A DNA stretch of 64,000 nt from Fulvia fulva (Eukaryota; Ascomycota; Dothideomycetes; Mycosphaerellales; Mycosphaerellaceae): NCBI RefSeq assembly GCF_020509005.1, contig NC_063023.1, forward strand, positions 1,426,001 through 1,490,000. The letters run 5' to 3'. Position 1 is the stretch's first letter; the number at the start of each line of letters is the position of its first letter. Made by a program: the position numbers and the translations under genes. Positions 19,077 through 31,138 of the stretch are shown piece by piece. The notes beneath the pieces were generated by a model. That model was not told where the DNA came from, did not search any database, and worked only from the letters and a program-made list of their open reading frames with translations.

Positions 19077-21737
19077 GATGTCTTGATGCTGGATCGTAGC
19101 AAGAGATCACAGCGGAAATGGTTGAAGAGGTGCCTGCTGCCTCGATGCACACGCAGAAGCGTGCTTGTGCTCCTCGCGACTAGCAAGATCAGTGCGCAAC
19201 TTGTGCTTTCGTCGTTGAGAGTCAGAGAAGCCTGTGATGATGAATGATGCCAGGATTCGTTGAACAGAACTTGAGCCAGTAGTCGTGGAAGCGATTCGTA
19301 ACATATGTGAGAACAGTGGTCAAAGCAGCCGTCCTGGAGCCATAAGGTGGCAACCATCTTATACCAACAGGGTCTACGGTGAATGAAGAGTGACCAAAGA
19401 CATGCAAACCTGATCCCGCCCTGTAGCCGCGTTGGGTGTAACAGTCGGCACTTTCTTGACAGCCTGGCGAGCATCGGTACCGGTCTACACATGTCAATAC
19501 CAGCTGATCCTGCAGCTTCTGACCACTCGCATCCAGTGTGGTAGGTTAGTATGCAGCATAATTGAGCGAAGGGCAGCTTGAAGGGCATGCGAAAGTGAAC
19601 GAGGCGAGCTTGCGAGCCGGAGTGAACGGAGCATGTCCGTAAAGCTCCCGTAGCGAGAATAACAATCAGACTCTGTCACCTGTTGCCTCGCCGTGTTAAT
19701 CCGCATGTATGTGTATGCGGTCTGTGCTTAGTGGGGGTAGGTCGCTAGATAAGAGCCCTCGCTGCCAAATCCTGCTAGGACGCTTATTGGTTGAAAAAGG
19801 ACCTACAATTTTGCAATTAGCTCGCTTAGTAGCTCTGGCGCGGTAAATCCTATTCCGAGCACGTGAGAGCACATTGCGACGACGAGCATATGCATATGCA
19901 TATTGCGACGATGCCTACGATCTTTCTCGAGTCGTAGGAGCGCTGCCCTTCGCTCACTTCAATAAGGACATCGGCCTTTCAGCATATCATTTTAAACACC
20001 TACAGGTAGCTGTCAACACACGTTGGTCCTTCTGGCGCTAATTGAAGCTGCATGACGTGCCAGGATCGGAGAAGAATCCATGGCAGTGGATCATGCGGCG
20101 CAAGATTTCAGCTTCATGCAATATACGGTCAGTCAGGAGTGAACATGAAGGCGAAAAGGGTGTATGTTGCAAATATCGCTGTGCAACAAAAGGAGGCCAA
20201 GTTGTCGCCCCAAGTCTTGTTGGGAGGATAATTCCTCCGATCCTCTCCGCATGATCTCGGATGAGGCCCATTGATTTGAACGATACAACAGCAGGGTATC
20301 AGACTGTGATCCCTTCAGCGGCATGCCGCATCGACCCGTGCGTGTCGTCTTAACCGGAATGCCTGAATGTATGCAGTTGTGCTCGAGGGCGCTGTGTTTG
20401 GTGGGGAGATAACGATGAACATGCGTAGTGTCCCTCGTGGTGATCCGAACACCGCTCCTTACATGTCTTACTATCTCCAGCCATCATATGCCGACTCTTG
20501 TATCGCCCGCCACATATACAGTGCCGGTAGGACTGTAAGTGTCGTGCGATCTTCGTGTCCAAGATTTGAAGCCTCCAAGTACCAGGACGGACAATAATAA
20601 GTTGAAGTGGGCCAGCACAGCGGTGTAGGCTGGCGAACTCGATGACGGCGTGTGATTGACAGTAATTCTGCCCAGTCTCCGCAAGTGTGACAAGGGATGC
20701 GTGTCGTATTCCAGGAGGAGCAGAGTTGATGTTGCATCGTAAAGGAATAGAAGCTGGTGCAGCGCAGCAAAATCTCGGCTCAGCTAGACTACAACTAGCC
20801 GAAGGCCTGAATTGAGCTATGTACGGTATACTGCAGCGACGACCATTCCATCGTCTTTGTTTACTCTCTCGCTCCCTGATCCACCTACCTCTCTCCTTCT
20901 CTCAAGCTTCGATGCGGCCGGTGTTGCATCACAATCGTGTGAGGCCAGATCAACATTCGGCTGAGTAACTATACTATGCGTTTGAACGCTCCAATACGAA
21001 TCGTCTTCGGAGTTTCTGCTCTTGCCTGAAGGATCTTCGACTCAACTTCGCCCACAACGCGTCTTATACAAAATCAACGATGGCTCTGGCCTGCGTAATA
21101 CCACAGACATGGATCTAAGGCGCCTGTCCTCAAGGGAGTACTACACGGAATTGTCAAGGTCCCAATGATGGCGATGGCCTGAATAGTCCACATGGCCCGT
21201 TTAGATGAGCGAGGGCTGATGAAGAGGTGGCCACGCCATTGCTCCTCCTGCTCACTGTCCAAGAGGTCGAATCGACCGTCTGCAGTGCTAGGGGGGCGCT
21301 TGTAGCCTCGCATGTCGAGCATCGCTGAGTGTCTCGCCACATGCACTCCACTGCCACTACCAGTCCGCCTCTACTGGCCACGGGTCCGTTGACAGAACGA
21401 TCAGGCTGCAGTTGGGTTGGCTGGTAGACCTCAGAGCAGTGCAATGATGTAATGCTTTCATTGGAAGACCCAATTCTGGTGAGCGCCTTAGACAAATCGA
21501 CTCTCCGGGATGATACCTTCTCCTCATTAGTTCCTGCGCGCATTGCGACCTGGAGAACACGAAGGGTGAAGCAGACACTTTGTGGGGTGTGGGCGTGAGC
21601 CCAGATTCCGCAAAGTGGATGCTAAAAGGAGCTTAGCGCATACTTGACACGCAGACGATGGAGGCGTCACAATACTCAGCTGCCTTACCTCGTACCTCAG
21701 GGACCTCGCGACCGTGAATATCCAATAAGAATCTATA
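19077..21737. other. intergenic, 2.66 kb, nothing recognised
   Basis: Ordinary composition and no convincing coding frame on either strand. A short CATATG iteration occurs near 19890-19900. I see no transposon ends or tRNA-like sequence. Confidence 0.4.
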
Positions 21738-23568
21738 ACGTGCTTCACCACCGAGCGGGCCACTTCTGCCAAGAACTGTACCACTTCCACTTTGATTACG
21801 ACGGTATCTTAACACGACGACATCCTACAGAATCGTTACTAGGAGGACAATTCCTCTTCAGATTCTTCGCTATCTAGCAAGTCTACTTGACAGGTACGTA
21901 CGTTATGCCCCGACTCGCCATATCGCTTATAGCGTCGTAGCCTTAGTGCTAGCCGAACACTATCTAGCGACTCTCTACTTACTTCCTACCTCCTAGTATC
22001 CTCTAGAGGTATCAATTACGACGCCTTATCGAAGGTTAGAGACCCTCTAGACTGAATGTACTTACGCTTTCGTGCTTTTCGCTATATAAGGGCCTCGTTA
22101 GACTTACGTAGCTTACTAATCTCGCTTCGTATAAGAGCCATCTAATGCGCTATCTCTCTACTCCCTTTTATAAGCTGATACACCCCTTCCTATAACGAGT
22201 TTAGCGATGAACCTGCCCGGGCACGTATTTTGTTCGTTACTAGTATCGATTAAGAGTCGAATTCTTTTGTAGTTCGTAGTATCTTCGACTCCTAAGGGGT
22301 AGAGTCCGGAGCTAGAGGGGTTAGCGTACGTAGCTTGACATTAAGCTTGTCTATTACTACCTATAGATTAAATAGAACCAAACCAGCGCCTCTAAAGCTC
22401 GATAGGATGTTCTCCTGTCTAAATATAGCATTCTAGGCTGCCCAGAAGGCGCGTAGGAACTCTACTTTATCGATATAAGTAATGCGCTAGCGTACTAAGC
22501 CCGAGAGCTAAGCACCGTATACCTTCTTTAAAGGCGAATAGCACCTATATCTAATAGCTAGAGTAAGTACGAGGCGTACGATGGTATATATAGGGCCAAG
22601 ATCTTGTATTCCTTATATAGATTCTAGAATGCCTTCGAGTTATAGCTCTTGTAGCTATCGATAATAAGTAGTCTCTATGCCCTAGTCGTACGAGCTATAG
22701 TATGCTTCTAGAAATGCTCTAGCTACCGTATACCGAACTTATTATTAGTCTAGCCGTTCTCTATTAGCCCGATTGTCTAGTCTAGACCCAAGTTGCCGTC
22801 TTAGTACTAGGTACTAATGTGCTGTTTACCTATAAGGATGACGTAGGGTAGGAGCGCTGTTCCGTCTATATAGATAGTCTTAATCACTATTGCCTATTCT
22901 CTGTTACCCTATTAAACGACCTTCCTCTTTCCACTACGCCTTTCTAAACCCGTAACGACGCTCTGAGACGTAATGACACCTATTATAAACCCTGTCTCGT
23001 CGAAGTTGTAGGTGTCCTGGTCAAGGATGCTATACTTCTCCTTTATATTACGCACAAGCAAGAACCACCTCTCGATAACGTCTAGATCTTCTATTAGGGC
23101 TCGCTGACGATCGTATCTACGTGTTATGCGAACCTTTAGCTCACGATGCCGCCTAATGAACCTGTCTGTCCAATTGAGACTAGCGGGCTTAAGACCCTTC
23201 TCTTGTAGCAATGAATCGGCCATTGCTCGTACACTAGCCTTTGATGGCGGGAAACCTCTAAGATCCAGCTCGAGTATGTACTCAAGTATCACCCTCTCTT
23301 CTAGCTCTGTAAGCTTCTTCGAATTGGGCTCGCAGTCACCCCGAGGAGGTCGTCCATTCAATCGATACCCTAGTGTAGTTCGAGACGCGTCGTATACCTT
23401 TGCAGCAAGTCGATTCGTGACTGTCGCGTCGCGTTTCGTGGCCTGGACAGCTAAGGTCAGTTTGGCCTCGTTTGAAGACAATACACGCTGTAATGGTGGT
23501 TGCATAGCTGTATCTGTGGAAGTGGTACAGTTCTTGGCAAAAGTGGCCCGCTCGGTGGTGAAGCACGT
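21738..23568 (-). mobile_element. Fot1/pogo-type DNA transposon
   Basis: 53-bp terminal inverted repeats (21738-21790 and 23516-23568, beginning ACGTGCTTCACCACCGAG) with one mismatch are flanked by TA on each side (21736-21737, 23569-23570), the target duplication of the Tc1/mariner/pogo superfamily. At 1831 bp the element has the usual Fot1 size. It encodes a minus-strand transposase that is intact in its first third and destroyed by RIP-type changes further on. Confidence 0.9.
21800..23505 (-). pseudogene. Fot1/pogo transposase, 3' two-thirds RIP-mutated
   Basis: The open part (22912-23505, 197 codons) has an N-terminal helix-turn-helix, a CENP-B/Tc5-like DNA-binding region (GFPPSKASVRAMADSLLQ, NWTDRFIRRH) and the first catalytic Asp of the DDE domain in YNFDETGF. 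Downstream the frame continues through many TAG codons in place of Trp and Gln: GNRE-stop-AIVIKTIYIDGTALLPY, DGNLGLD-stop-TIGLIENG, then LLIIDSYKSYNS, where the second catalytic Asp is in LIID. The pattern matches C-to-T changes at CpA on both strands. The first third keeps CpA/TpG far better, so mutation was uneven along the element. No active transposase is expected. Confidence 0.85.
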
Positions 23569-23570
23569 TA

Positions 23571-24677
23571 CAATGCCTTGTTGTTGTTATAAATGTGTTG
23601 CAGAACTTGGCCTAAAGCATAACAAGGTTTGACAAGGCTTGAGGAAAGGCCGGTTTGGAACATTACATCAACCGATCTTAGTACATGTCTAGAAGCCTCT
23701 CGAACGCTTTGCTATGTCTCGATATCTGCCGTTGCACATTACTATAACGACGACGACAGTGGCAAAAAATTGTCGCTTCTGTGGATCGAACTGAACACGT
23801 TGTTAGAACCTGTGGGGTGCGTTAACTTGGTGAGCTCGACCTACCACAGTACCTCCAGATACCGCACAGTTGCGTTGACCAAAGTGGACTTCAGTCTGTC
23901 AAATCGTTAGTTTGCGGCCAAGGCAACAGGCTAATAGTTGAAGACGAACCTGGCGCTCTCCCAAGTGAGCTAAAGCGACGGAAACTATCGGGTGGGATGG
24001 GTTTGCTCTCCCTGGCTGGTAGGTCATAGGGGTCTAATTGAATATATAGTACATAATCTACAACAGCAGTCCTACATGGGGGTTTCCTAAAAGCTTTCAA
24101 TCGTCACATCGTACTTCGAAGCACTGCTGTGCAGCTTTGACCCCATGAGTGGAGAGGGATATGGCATGAATGGACCGGATCATAACTCCCTGCATACCGT
24201 TCGTCGGCCGTTCTGAATCATTGTAATATACCCACAACGTGCTTTACAGCCTGTCAAGACTTTCGTGCAAGTTGTGTAGGCACAAATTGGCGATGGGATC
24301 GGCTTCGAAGTTCGTGCTGTGAATTGGATTCCACTGGGCATGTCACACCTCGGCTGTGCGGACCCCACTGACTTCCTTTGCGTCAGTGTTCGATCTTCCA
24401 AAGTTCTTGCCTGCAGTGCTATATACTCTGTGTAACTCGAAGACACGACCTGCTGTATGCTAAGTCTCTTCTAACGATATGATTGCAAGATCCAGCTGAT
24501 CACCAGCTCGTCGGCATTAAGACTGCAGCAACGACAGTGACATCGTGAGCCACACCTTATTGGTCTCGTCCACTATCTCTCAGGACGCGAAGGACCTACT
24601 GCCATTTGCGGATATGTAGCAGCCTGGACAGCCCACAGCAACTCTTGCCTCCTCCATCAAGGCCGACGACCTCAGCT
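23571..24677. other. intergenic, upstream of the phosphodiesterase gene
   Basis: No gene recognised; composition is normal. The proximal part is the presumed promoter of the downstream sphingomyelinase-like gene. An in-frame ATG at 24606 was not taken as its start. Confidence 0.4.
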
Positions 24678-26513
24678 ATGATACCTTCATTCAGGCTGGC
24701 CGCGGCATTTTGCCTCCCACTGCTTGCCTTGACCCAGACTTCGCCACAGACAAGTGCACTCCTCAAAAAACTTGAAGGAATCGAATCATGTGCCGGATGC
24801 GAGACTCTTCTTGTCCAGCTTAAAGGCACCGCACTTCTAGGCGACACAGCCTTCATCGATGCCGTCGCCGGAGTATGCAAGCTGGCGAGAGCAGAAGACA
24901 GCGATGTCTGTGAGGGCATCGCAGAAGCAGAGGGACCAGTCCTGGCACATGCCCTCCGAGCAATGAGTCTACCTTCCCATACTTCTCAGCTCTTTTGTAC
25001 AGCAGTACTTGGCCGGTGCGATATCCCGAATGTCAGGCCCTACAATGTCACATTCCCAAAGCCTGAACCAGAAGCGACACGGCCTCCACCCAGTGGCAAG
25101 AAGCCTTTGCAGTTTGTGCACTTCAGTGACATACATGTCGACCACAAGTATGAAACAGGAAGCAACTCCAACTGCTCCAAACCACTTTGCTGTAGATCTT
25201 ACACACCAGAAGACGCTCCCGGCAACAACTCCTACCCAGCCGGACCAAACGGCGATCACATGTGCGACTCACCCAGATCCCTCGAAGAGAGCATGTACCA
25301 CGCCATCGAAGCGTTCGCTCCAAACGCTAGCTTCGCGCTCTTCACCGGCGACATCCCCGACCATGCAGTGTGGTCCATTGAGAAAGAAGACGTCAAGTAC
25401 AGTTTGCGGAACGCTTACGATACAATGGCATCTATCCTCACAATCCCCGTCTACGGCACAGTCGGCAACCACGAAGCAGCACCAACCAACAGCTTTCCCA
25501 GTCACGCCACAGTTGACCCAATAAGCAGCCAATGGGTCTACTCCATCCTCTCCAAAGCCTGGCGAAAATGGCTCAATAACGACTCCATCACAGCCTCCGA
25601 CTACGGCGCATACGCACACCACGTCCCAGGCACGAACCTCAAGGTCATCTCCGTAAACACCAACCTCTGGTACAAACTCAACCTCTGGGTCTACGAAGAC
25701 ACCATGCAATTCGACCCCAACTCTCAACTCGCCTGGCTCGTCTCCGAACTTCAAGCTTCCGAAGATGTCGGTGAGAGAGTGTATATTCTAGGCCACATGC
25801 CGCCCGGCGTCGACGATGCGCTGCGCGATAGTTCGAATTACTTCAATCAGATCGTGAACCGCTACGATGCTACGATTGCGGCGATGTGGTGGGGGCATAC
25901 GCATAAGGATCATTTTGAGATTACGTATGATGATTATGAGAACCAGAGGGCGGAAGGGGCGAGGATGGTGGGGTTTGTTGCTCCGTCACTTACTCCCACT
26001 TCGGGCTCGCCAGCGTTCCAGGTCATCACCGTCGATCCTGAGACTTTCGGAGTTCTGGATATCGAGACGTACGCTGCATCTCTGGAGCACCCAGAGTATC
26101 AAAAGTCTGGGCCGGTATGGGAGAGGCAGTACTCTACGAAAGAGAGCTATGGACCGTATCTGGGCGTTTCGGGCAACGGGGAAGAGCTTACGCCCGCATT
26201 TTGGCATAATCTCACTGAGGTGTTTGAGAGGGATGATGAAGTTTTCCAGGCTTACTTTGCCAGGAAGACGAGAGGGTGGAACGTCAGTCCTTGTGTTGAT
26301 GAATGTAAAAAAGATGAGATCTGCCAATTGAGGGCGGCGGAAGCACAGTACAATTGCATCAAGCCAGCGCCAAGGAGATTTGTCATGGAAATGGAGAGTG
26401 GAAGTAGAGAGAAGCAGAACGATGGCGAGGATTGCCATGGTGTTAGTACTGGGAGCATCTTGAAGGAGATTGCGGATAGGCATGTCAAGAGAGGTTACAA
26501 GCAGGACCTATAG
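24678..26513 (+). CDS. acid sphingomyelinase-like phosphodiesterase (saposin B + calcineurin-like phosphoesterase)
   Basis: Expected to hydrolyse sphingomyelin-type phosphodiesters using two bound metals, outside the cell or in the vacuole. Single exon, 611 residues from the Met at 24678, chosen because a signal peptide (FRLAAAFCLPLLALTQ) follows; an in-frame ATG at 24606 would put 24 residues before it. A saposin-B-like region spans about 38-114 with six cysteines (38, 41, 67, 78, 107, 114). The metallophosphoesterase motifs are in order: DIHVDH (151-156), GD (224-225), GNHE (263-266), GHMPPG (372-377) and GHTHKDH (406-412). N-glycosylation sequons are frequent. The length is normal for fungal members. 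Substrate preference cannot be read from sequence. Confidence 0.9.
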   Translation: MIPSFRLAAAFCLPLLALTQTSPQTSALLKKLEGIESCAGCETLLVQLKGTALLGDTAFIDAVAGVCKLARAEDSDVCEGIAEAEGPVLAHALRAMSLPSHTSQLFCTAVLGRCDIPNVRPYNVTFPKPEPEATRPPPSGKKPLQFVHFSDIHVDHKYETGSNSNCSKPLCCRSYTPEDAPGNNSYPAGPNGDHMCDSPRSLEESMYHAIEAFAPNASFALFTGDIPDHAVWSIEKEDVKYSLRNAYDTMASILTIPVYGTVGNHEAAPTNSFPSHATVDPISSQWVYSILSKAWRKWLNNDSITASDYGAYAHHVPGTNLKVISVNTNLWYKLNLWVYEDTMQFDPNSQLAWLVSELQASEDVGERVYILGHMPPGVDDALRDSSNYFNQIVNRYDATIAAMWWGHTHKDHFEITYDDYENQRAEGARMVGFVAPSLTPTSGSPAFQVITVDPETFGVLDIETYAASLEHPEYQKSGPVWERQYSTKESYGPYLGVSGNGEELTPAFWHNLTEVFERDDEVFQAYFARKTRGWNVSPCVDECKKDEICQLRAAEAQYNCIKPAPRRFVMEMESGSREKQNDGEDCHGVSTGSILKEIADRHVKRGYKQDL

Positions 26514-29119
26514 AGGTTGGAAGAATGTACTTTAGAGGGAAGGTGTAGAAGAAGCTAACGGCTCAACGCGTGAAGCATGTTAAAAGGAAGACGAAGAGTA
26601 TCATCAATCGAAAGGACCAGGCAAGAAGTCGAAACGACCCGAATCTCCATGATCTGACTCCGTCCCGAGTCGTATGACCCAAAAGCGGTCGCCACGCTTC
26701 GCTCACATCCATCCTTTCGCATTCCGCGTACACCGCACTCGATCCTTCGTCTCGCCCTAAGTATAAACTCGTGTGCAGTAACACTCTGCATCACCACTGA
26801 CTCATCGGAGCCTCCACGTGTTGTATCCAACAGGCAAGTGCTGTGCCACGCGCAGCGCTTCGAGCACTTGGCAAAGTGCCTCATTCGGCGAGGTGAAACG
26901 TACAAGGTGTGTTCGGTTGCTGGAGGGTTACTCAAATGAGGCTCTGCTGACGACTTCGTTTCATGTCGTGATCGAATCGAGAGGCGAGGCCGGTCAAAGT
27001 AATGCGGCGCCTGTCAGCTCAGAAGAGATTTTGTTTACACTGTTCACATTGTGATGCCATAAGTAACGTGCGTCGAAAGATGTCGTATGATTGACCAGGA
27101 TCCTCATCGTGAGTCTCACCTCACGAATCAAGACATTCAACACTTTGCTCTTCGGACTCGGTCATTCGCATAGGAATGCCAGGTTCCTGACGACGTATCG
27201 ACTCGCCTGCCACGCCTGCATCGTCAGAATATACTCCGCGTCACAGGGTTCATGACCAGCCTCCAGGGACCAGGGCACCTGCGTAGAGCGGAGCCCTATA
27301 TGTGACTTTGGCGCCGATGATCCGGTTTGACACATGGTATCCATGGTCCGGACAACGACTGTGCATTCTTGGCCTGCGACGAAGATCATTATCGCATGGC
27401 ATCGTCCTCTTGGTATTGTTATTCTTGACGTCCGCGTCATCGTGACCTCGTGTTTTGCTGACTGGCGTCTCAATCGGTTTACTGGCAAGCCGAACAATGG
27501 CTTGCACCCGGTTTGCGATTCTTCCGGAGAAGTCGTTGCTCAGCTCTCCGGTGGCCACGCGACTCAGGCAGAAGGGTCAGGCGAGGCATGCAGAAACAAG
27601 AGCATAAGGCAGGATTTCGATAGGGTGGGCATAAGCTCGTGGAACGAGAACGCCGATAGCTCTCATGAGCCCTAATATTTCGTCAACGATATCGATATGC
27701 GTGTGGATGCCTGATGGTGGCGGCCGGGTCAGCATTTCTTCCGCTTCAGTCTCGTGTTCTTGGTGTTCTTTCTTGCGGGATGCGCACTCTGCCTCGCGCC
27801 TGCCCCTCCAAGCAGCACAGCTTGGTGAGGTGCATCCATGTACGCGAGCAAGCCATTGCACCTAATAAGGACATGATAAGGTTGTTCCTACATTAGCACA
27901 TTGAAGGAATGCACACGGACTTTTCTCCAGGATCACACTTTTTGCATCTATTTTCAGCGCTTTGCAGTGACACGACCGACGCCACGGAGAATGTTCATTG
28001 GAGCGATGCCCGATGGCAGTTCTAGAAGCTGAGGCGCCGAGAACGAGCACCTGTGCGCGGTCAACGTGAAACGGTCTGGCGCTCCCAGATTCCCAGAACC
28101 AGACTCGGTTTCTGCACCACGCGCGCCGATGCAATGCGACATGAAGAGAGACTGCTTCTGGTTCCGGTCGCGCGAGACAGCTGCAGCGGAAATCGCAGGT
28201 CTGTAGTATCCACTCCGCGATTCAGCACATCCATACGGAAACAATAGCATTCTTCCCCGACCTTCAGGCTGAACAACACCTCTCGCCGTGTTCGCTGTCA
28301 TCGTCTCGTTTGTTTGTGGCGTCTGCGAGCCCGTTTCCGGGCAAGCTGCCGCACGCGTGTCCAATTTTATCAGCGCGCGTCGACCAGTAGGCACGCGCTC
28401 TTCGCAAACCCTCCTACAACTTACAAGAAGCAGGCTGGCGACATGCATCTGCTTATGCAGCACCTCGATCGCGACCCAATCGTCGCGCACGGCTTGACTA
28501 ACATCCCTACGGCACCGCTGCCACAGCCCTGCGCCTTGACGTCTTCGGCCAGGAAGAGGGCTTCGCTAACATCGACACCAGTCAGCGGCACGCCCAGCGC
28601 CAGTGCCGAGAAGTCCCCTGTCCCCTATTTCAGACGGTAGAGAGACCCACTGCTCGAACACGAACTCGAGGGCGCACGTCGCATGGCTTCCCTACTGGGT
28701 TTCACTGCTACCGCGCCAGCCAAAACCACGCCTACTGCCCTAGTCATTGGCAGCATGCCGTCTGGCTGTGCTGCACTGGCTCGAGCACCCACAGCAGTCG
28801 CAGACGTCCCCGCGAGAGGTGCAACGAAGCGAGACCCCGCGAGATGTGCAACACCAAGCCCGTGTTGGACTAAAGTCCTACAGTCCTACTGCAACCGTTG
28901 AGCGCCTCCCGTTCCTACACCCAACTGTCAAATCTCCCTTAAAGTGCCTCTCCGCTACCACGGCACTGGGGCCTTTTCTCGAAGCACATCAACCAACCCA
29001 TGCGCGCCAGCTTCTGCCTTCTGAGACTGTGACTCTCGTTTCTTACCATTGGCATTGCGCTCACCGTCAGGACCCTTCTTAATTCTTATTTCTATTGATT
29101 GACTGCCATCGTCTTCATC
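26514..29119. other. intergenic, 2.6 kb, nothing recognised
   Basis: Several short open frames exist on both strands, but none has a recognisable domain, signal peptide or plausible exon structure. Composition is normal. The last 60 bases before 29120 are pyrimidine-rich, as in a promoter/leader. Confidence 0.4.
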
Positions 29120-31138
29120 ATGCGCTTCTTCACCGCGGTCTCCGCCCTTTCTGTCGCTTTCACCTCCGTTTCCGCACACATCGCAGCACCTTCGGGAGAT
29201 GCGCCGACATTGCAAGAGCGCCAAAATGGCATTTTGGTTACCACTGGTGCGCAAGGCAACATTTACCCACGACTCGAGATCCGACAGATGAAGGACAACA
29301 ACCCGAATCAATACACTCTTTTGGTCTTGGCTATGGAGCGATGGCAACAACGGAACGAAGGCGACCAGAGCTCATTCTTTGGAGTCTCTGGAATTCACGG
29401 TGTACCGAGAATCAACTACAACAACGTAGGCCGATGCAGCAGCTGTCAAGGCGCTGACGGTTATTGCACACACGATTCTATTCACTTCCCCGCGTGGCAC
29501 CGTGTGTATCTTGCACACTTTGAGCAGGAGTTTTTGAAGGTGGTCAGGATCATTGCGAATGAGTACCCAGCTGGTAACGCCAGAAATACCATGGTAAATG
29601 CTGCCAATGTTATGCGATGGCCATACTGGGATTGGGCTGCGAAGCCACCGGCTGGCCGACCACACCTGCCCAAGATCGTGTCCGACTTCTCGGTCACGGT
29701 CAACGCACAACAGGGTACCCGAACCTTCAACAACCCACTTTTCCGCTACGACTTCAAGTCATCAGCTGGCATGGTCTACAGCCCATTCACCACATGGACT
29801 AGGACTTACCGCTATCCCAACAACAACGGCCCCAACGCCGCCAGTGACACCAATGCTTGCATCAACGCCTTCAACAATGTTCAACGCACTCTGCAAGATC
29901 AAGTTTACTCTCTTTTCACCAGCTGCAGGGACTACGCACACTTCAGCAACGACAACGCTGGTTCGAGCTCGACCCAATGCTCCAACAGCTTGGAGGGCAT
30001 TCACAACACCATCCACGGTGTCGCAGGTGGTCCAGGAAGCCAAAGTGTCTCCGCCGGCCACATGACTTACCTGTCCAGCGCCGCTTTCGATCCCCTGTTC
30101 TGGCTCCACCACGCCAACGTCGACCGTCTGTTCGCCATGTGGCAGAGGATCAACCCAAACCAATACGGTGGCGCTCAGACTGCTCCACACAACACCTGGA
30201 CCATCGCCCAAGGCTCGCGCCAGGACTCCAACTCACCCTTGACTCCGTTCTACAAGAACACCAACGGCCAATTCTGGACCACCAACGATGTGAGGGATTG
30301 GGCCAACACTTTCAGATACACATACCCAGAATTCTCCAACAGCGATGGCTCCGCCGCCTCGATCAACCGCTACATCAACGGTCTCTACAGCCCCAATGGT
30401 GGCAGGACCGCAGGCTCTTCCAAGCGTGAGGCCATGCCACAGCTGCCAGACCTCTCCAGCATCATCCCAGCCCTCAACACCTCTGTCCTCAGCGGCATCA
30501 CTGATGCTCTCGCCGATGCCCTCGACTCCAACCCACTGGCGGCCCAGAACGGTTCCCTCTACCAGTACGTCGCCAACATCAACACGCCCCGCTACAAGCT
30601 CGGTGGCTCTTACAGCATCTACTGCTTCACCGGCCAGCCCGAGTCCGAGGACCCCAAGACTTGGACCACCGCAAAGAATCTGGCAGGTCTTATGGGTGTC
30701 ATGGCCCAAGGCGGCATGGAGGAGAACCCAGTCATCATCGCTGGCTCCATCCCTCTCACCACATCCCTCTCAAGCCTGTTCGACAGCGGTGTCCTCGCCG
30801 GTCTGACCGAGGCCATCATCGCGCCTTTCCTCACCGCCAATCTCAACTGGCGCGTAATGGGCCCAGCCGGCACCAGCGTCGACCCAGGCACGATCGACGG
30901 CTTCGTGTTCTCCGTCGTCACATCAACCGCCAAGCAGCCAGCAGACTCCAACTCCCTCCCAGTCTACTCGCCCTTCATCGACCTGATCGATGTCACCAAG
31001 GACCAATCCGGTGGTGCCAACTCGACTGAGCAGGCCACCGCCGCGCAGTCTGGGATCAGCTCCGCCATGGATGCAGTTTCGTCGACTGTCTCGGATGTCC
31101 AGGAGGGTGTCAACTCGATGTTGTCGTCGGTAATGTAA
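29120..31138 (+). CDS. tyrosinase (polyphenol oxidase), secreted
   Basis: A type-3 copper enzyme that oxidises phenols to quinones, as in melanin formation or extracellular browning. Single exon, 672 residues from the Met at 29120 (an ATG at 29099 would precede the signal peptide MRFFTAVSALSVAFTSVSA). CuA ligands: His93 (GIHG), His118 and His127 (FPAWHR). Cys116 sits two residues before His118, matching the Cys-His thioether known in Neurospora tyrosinase. CuB lies in GIHNTIHG and DPLFWLHHANVDRLFAMWQ. A Lys-Arg at about 435-436 (SSKREAMPQ) lies between the catalytic domain and a C-terminal domain, where fungal tyrosinases are cleaved for activation. The C-terminus is Ser/Thr-rich. No melanin-pathway genes are next to it. 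Confidence 0.92.
   Translation: MRFFTAVSALSVAFTSVSAHIAAPSGDAPTLQERQNGILVTTGAQGNIYPRLEIRQMKDNNPNQYTLLVLAMERWQQRNEGDQSSFFGVSGIHGVPRINYNNVGRCSSCQGADGYCTHDSIHFPAWHRVYLAHFEQEFLKVVRIIANEYPAGNARNTMVNAANVMRWPYWDWAAKPPAGRPHLPKIVSDFSVTVNAQQGTRTFNNPLFRYDFKSSAGMVYSPFTTWTRTYRYPNNNGPNAASDTNACINAFNNVQRTLQDQVYSLFTSCRDYAHFSNDNAGSSSTQCSNSLEGIHNTIHGVAGGPGSQSVSAGHMTYLSSAAFDPLFWLHHANVDRLFAMWQRINPNQYGGAQTAPHNTWTIAQGSRQDSNSPLTPFYKNTNGQFWTTNDVRDWANTFRYTYPEFSNSDGSAASINRYINGLYSPNGGRTAGSSKREAMPQLPDLSSIIPALNTSVLSGITDALADALDSNPLAAQNGSLYQYVANINTPRYKLGGSYSIYCFTGQPESEDPKTWTTAKNLAGLMGVMAQGGMEENPVIIAGSIPLTTSLSSLFDSGVLAGLTEAIIAPFLTANLNWRVMGPAGTSVDPGTIDGFVFSVVTSTAKQPADSNSLPVYSPFIDLIDVTKDQSGGANSTEQATAAQSGISSAMDAVSSTVSDVQEGVNSMLSSVM

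Noticed and set aside
28314..28640. Open frames in the 26.5-29.1 kb gap
   Set aside because: Short, overlapping on several frames, with low-complexity Arg/Ser/Thr wording typical of non-coding GC-rich DNA.
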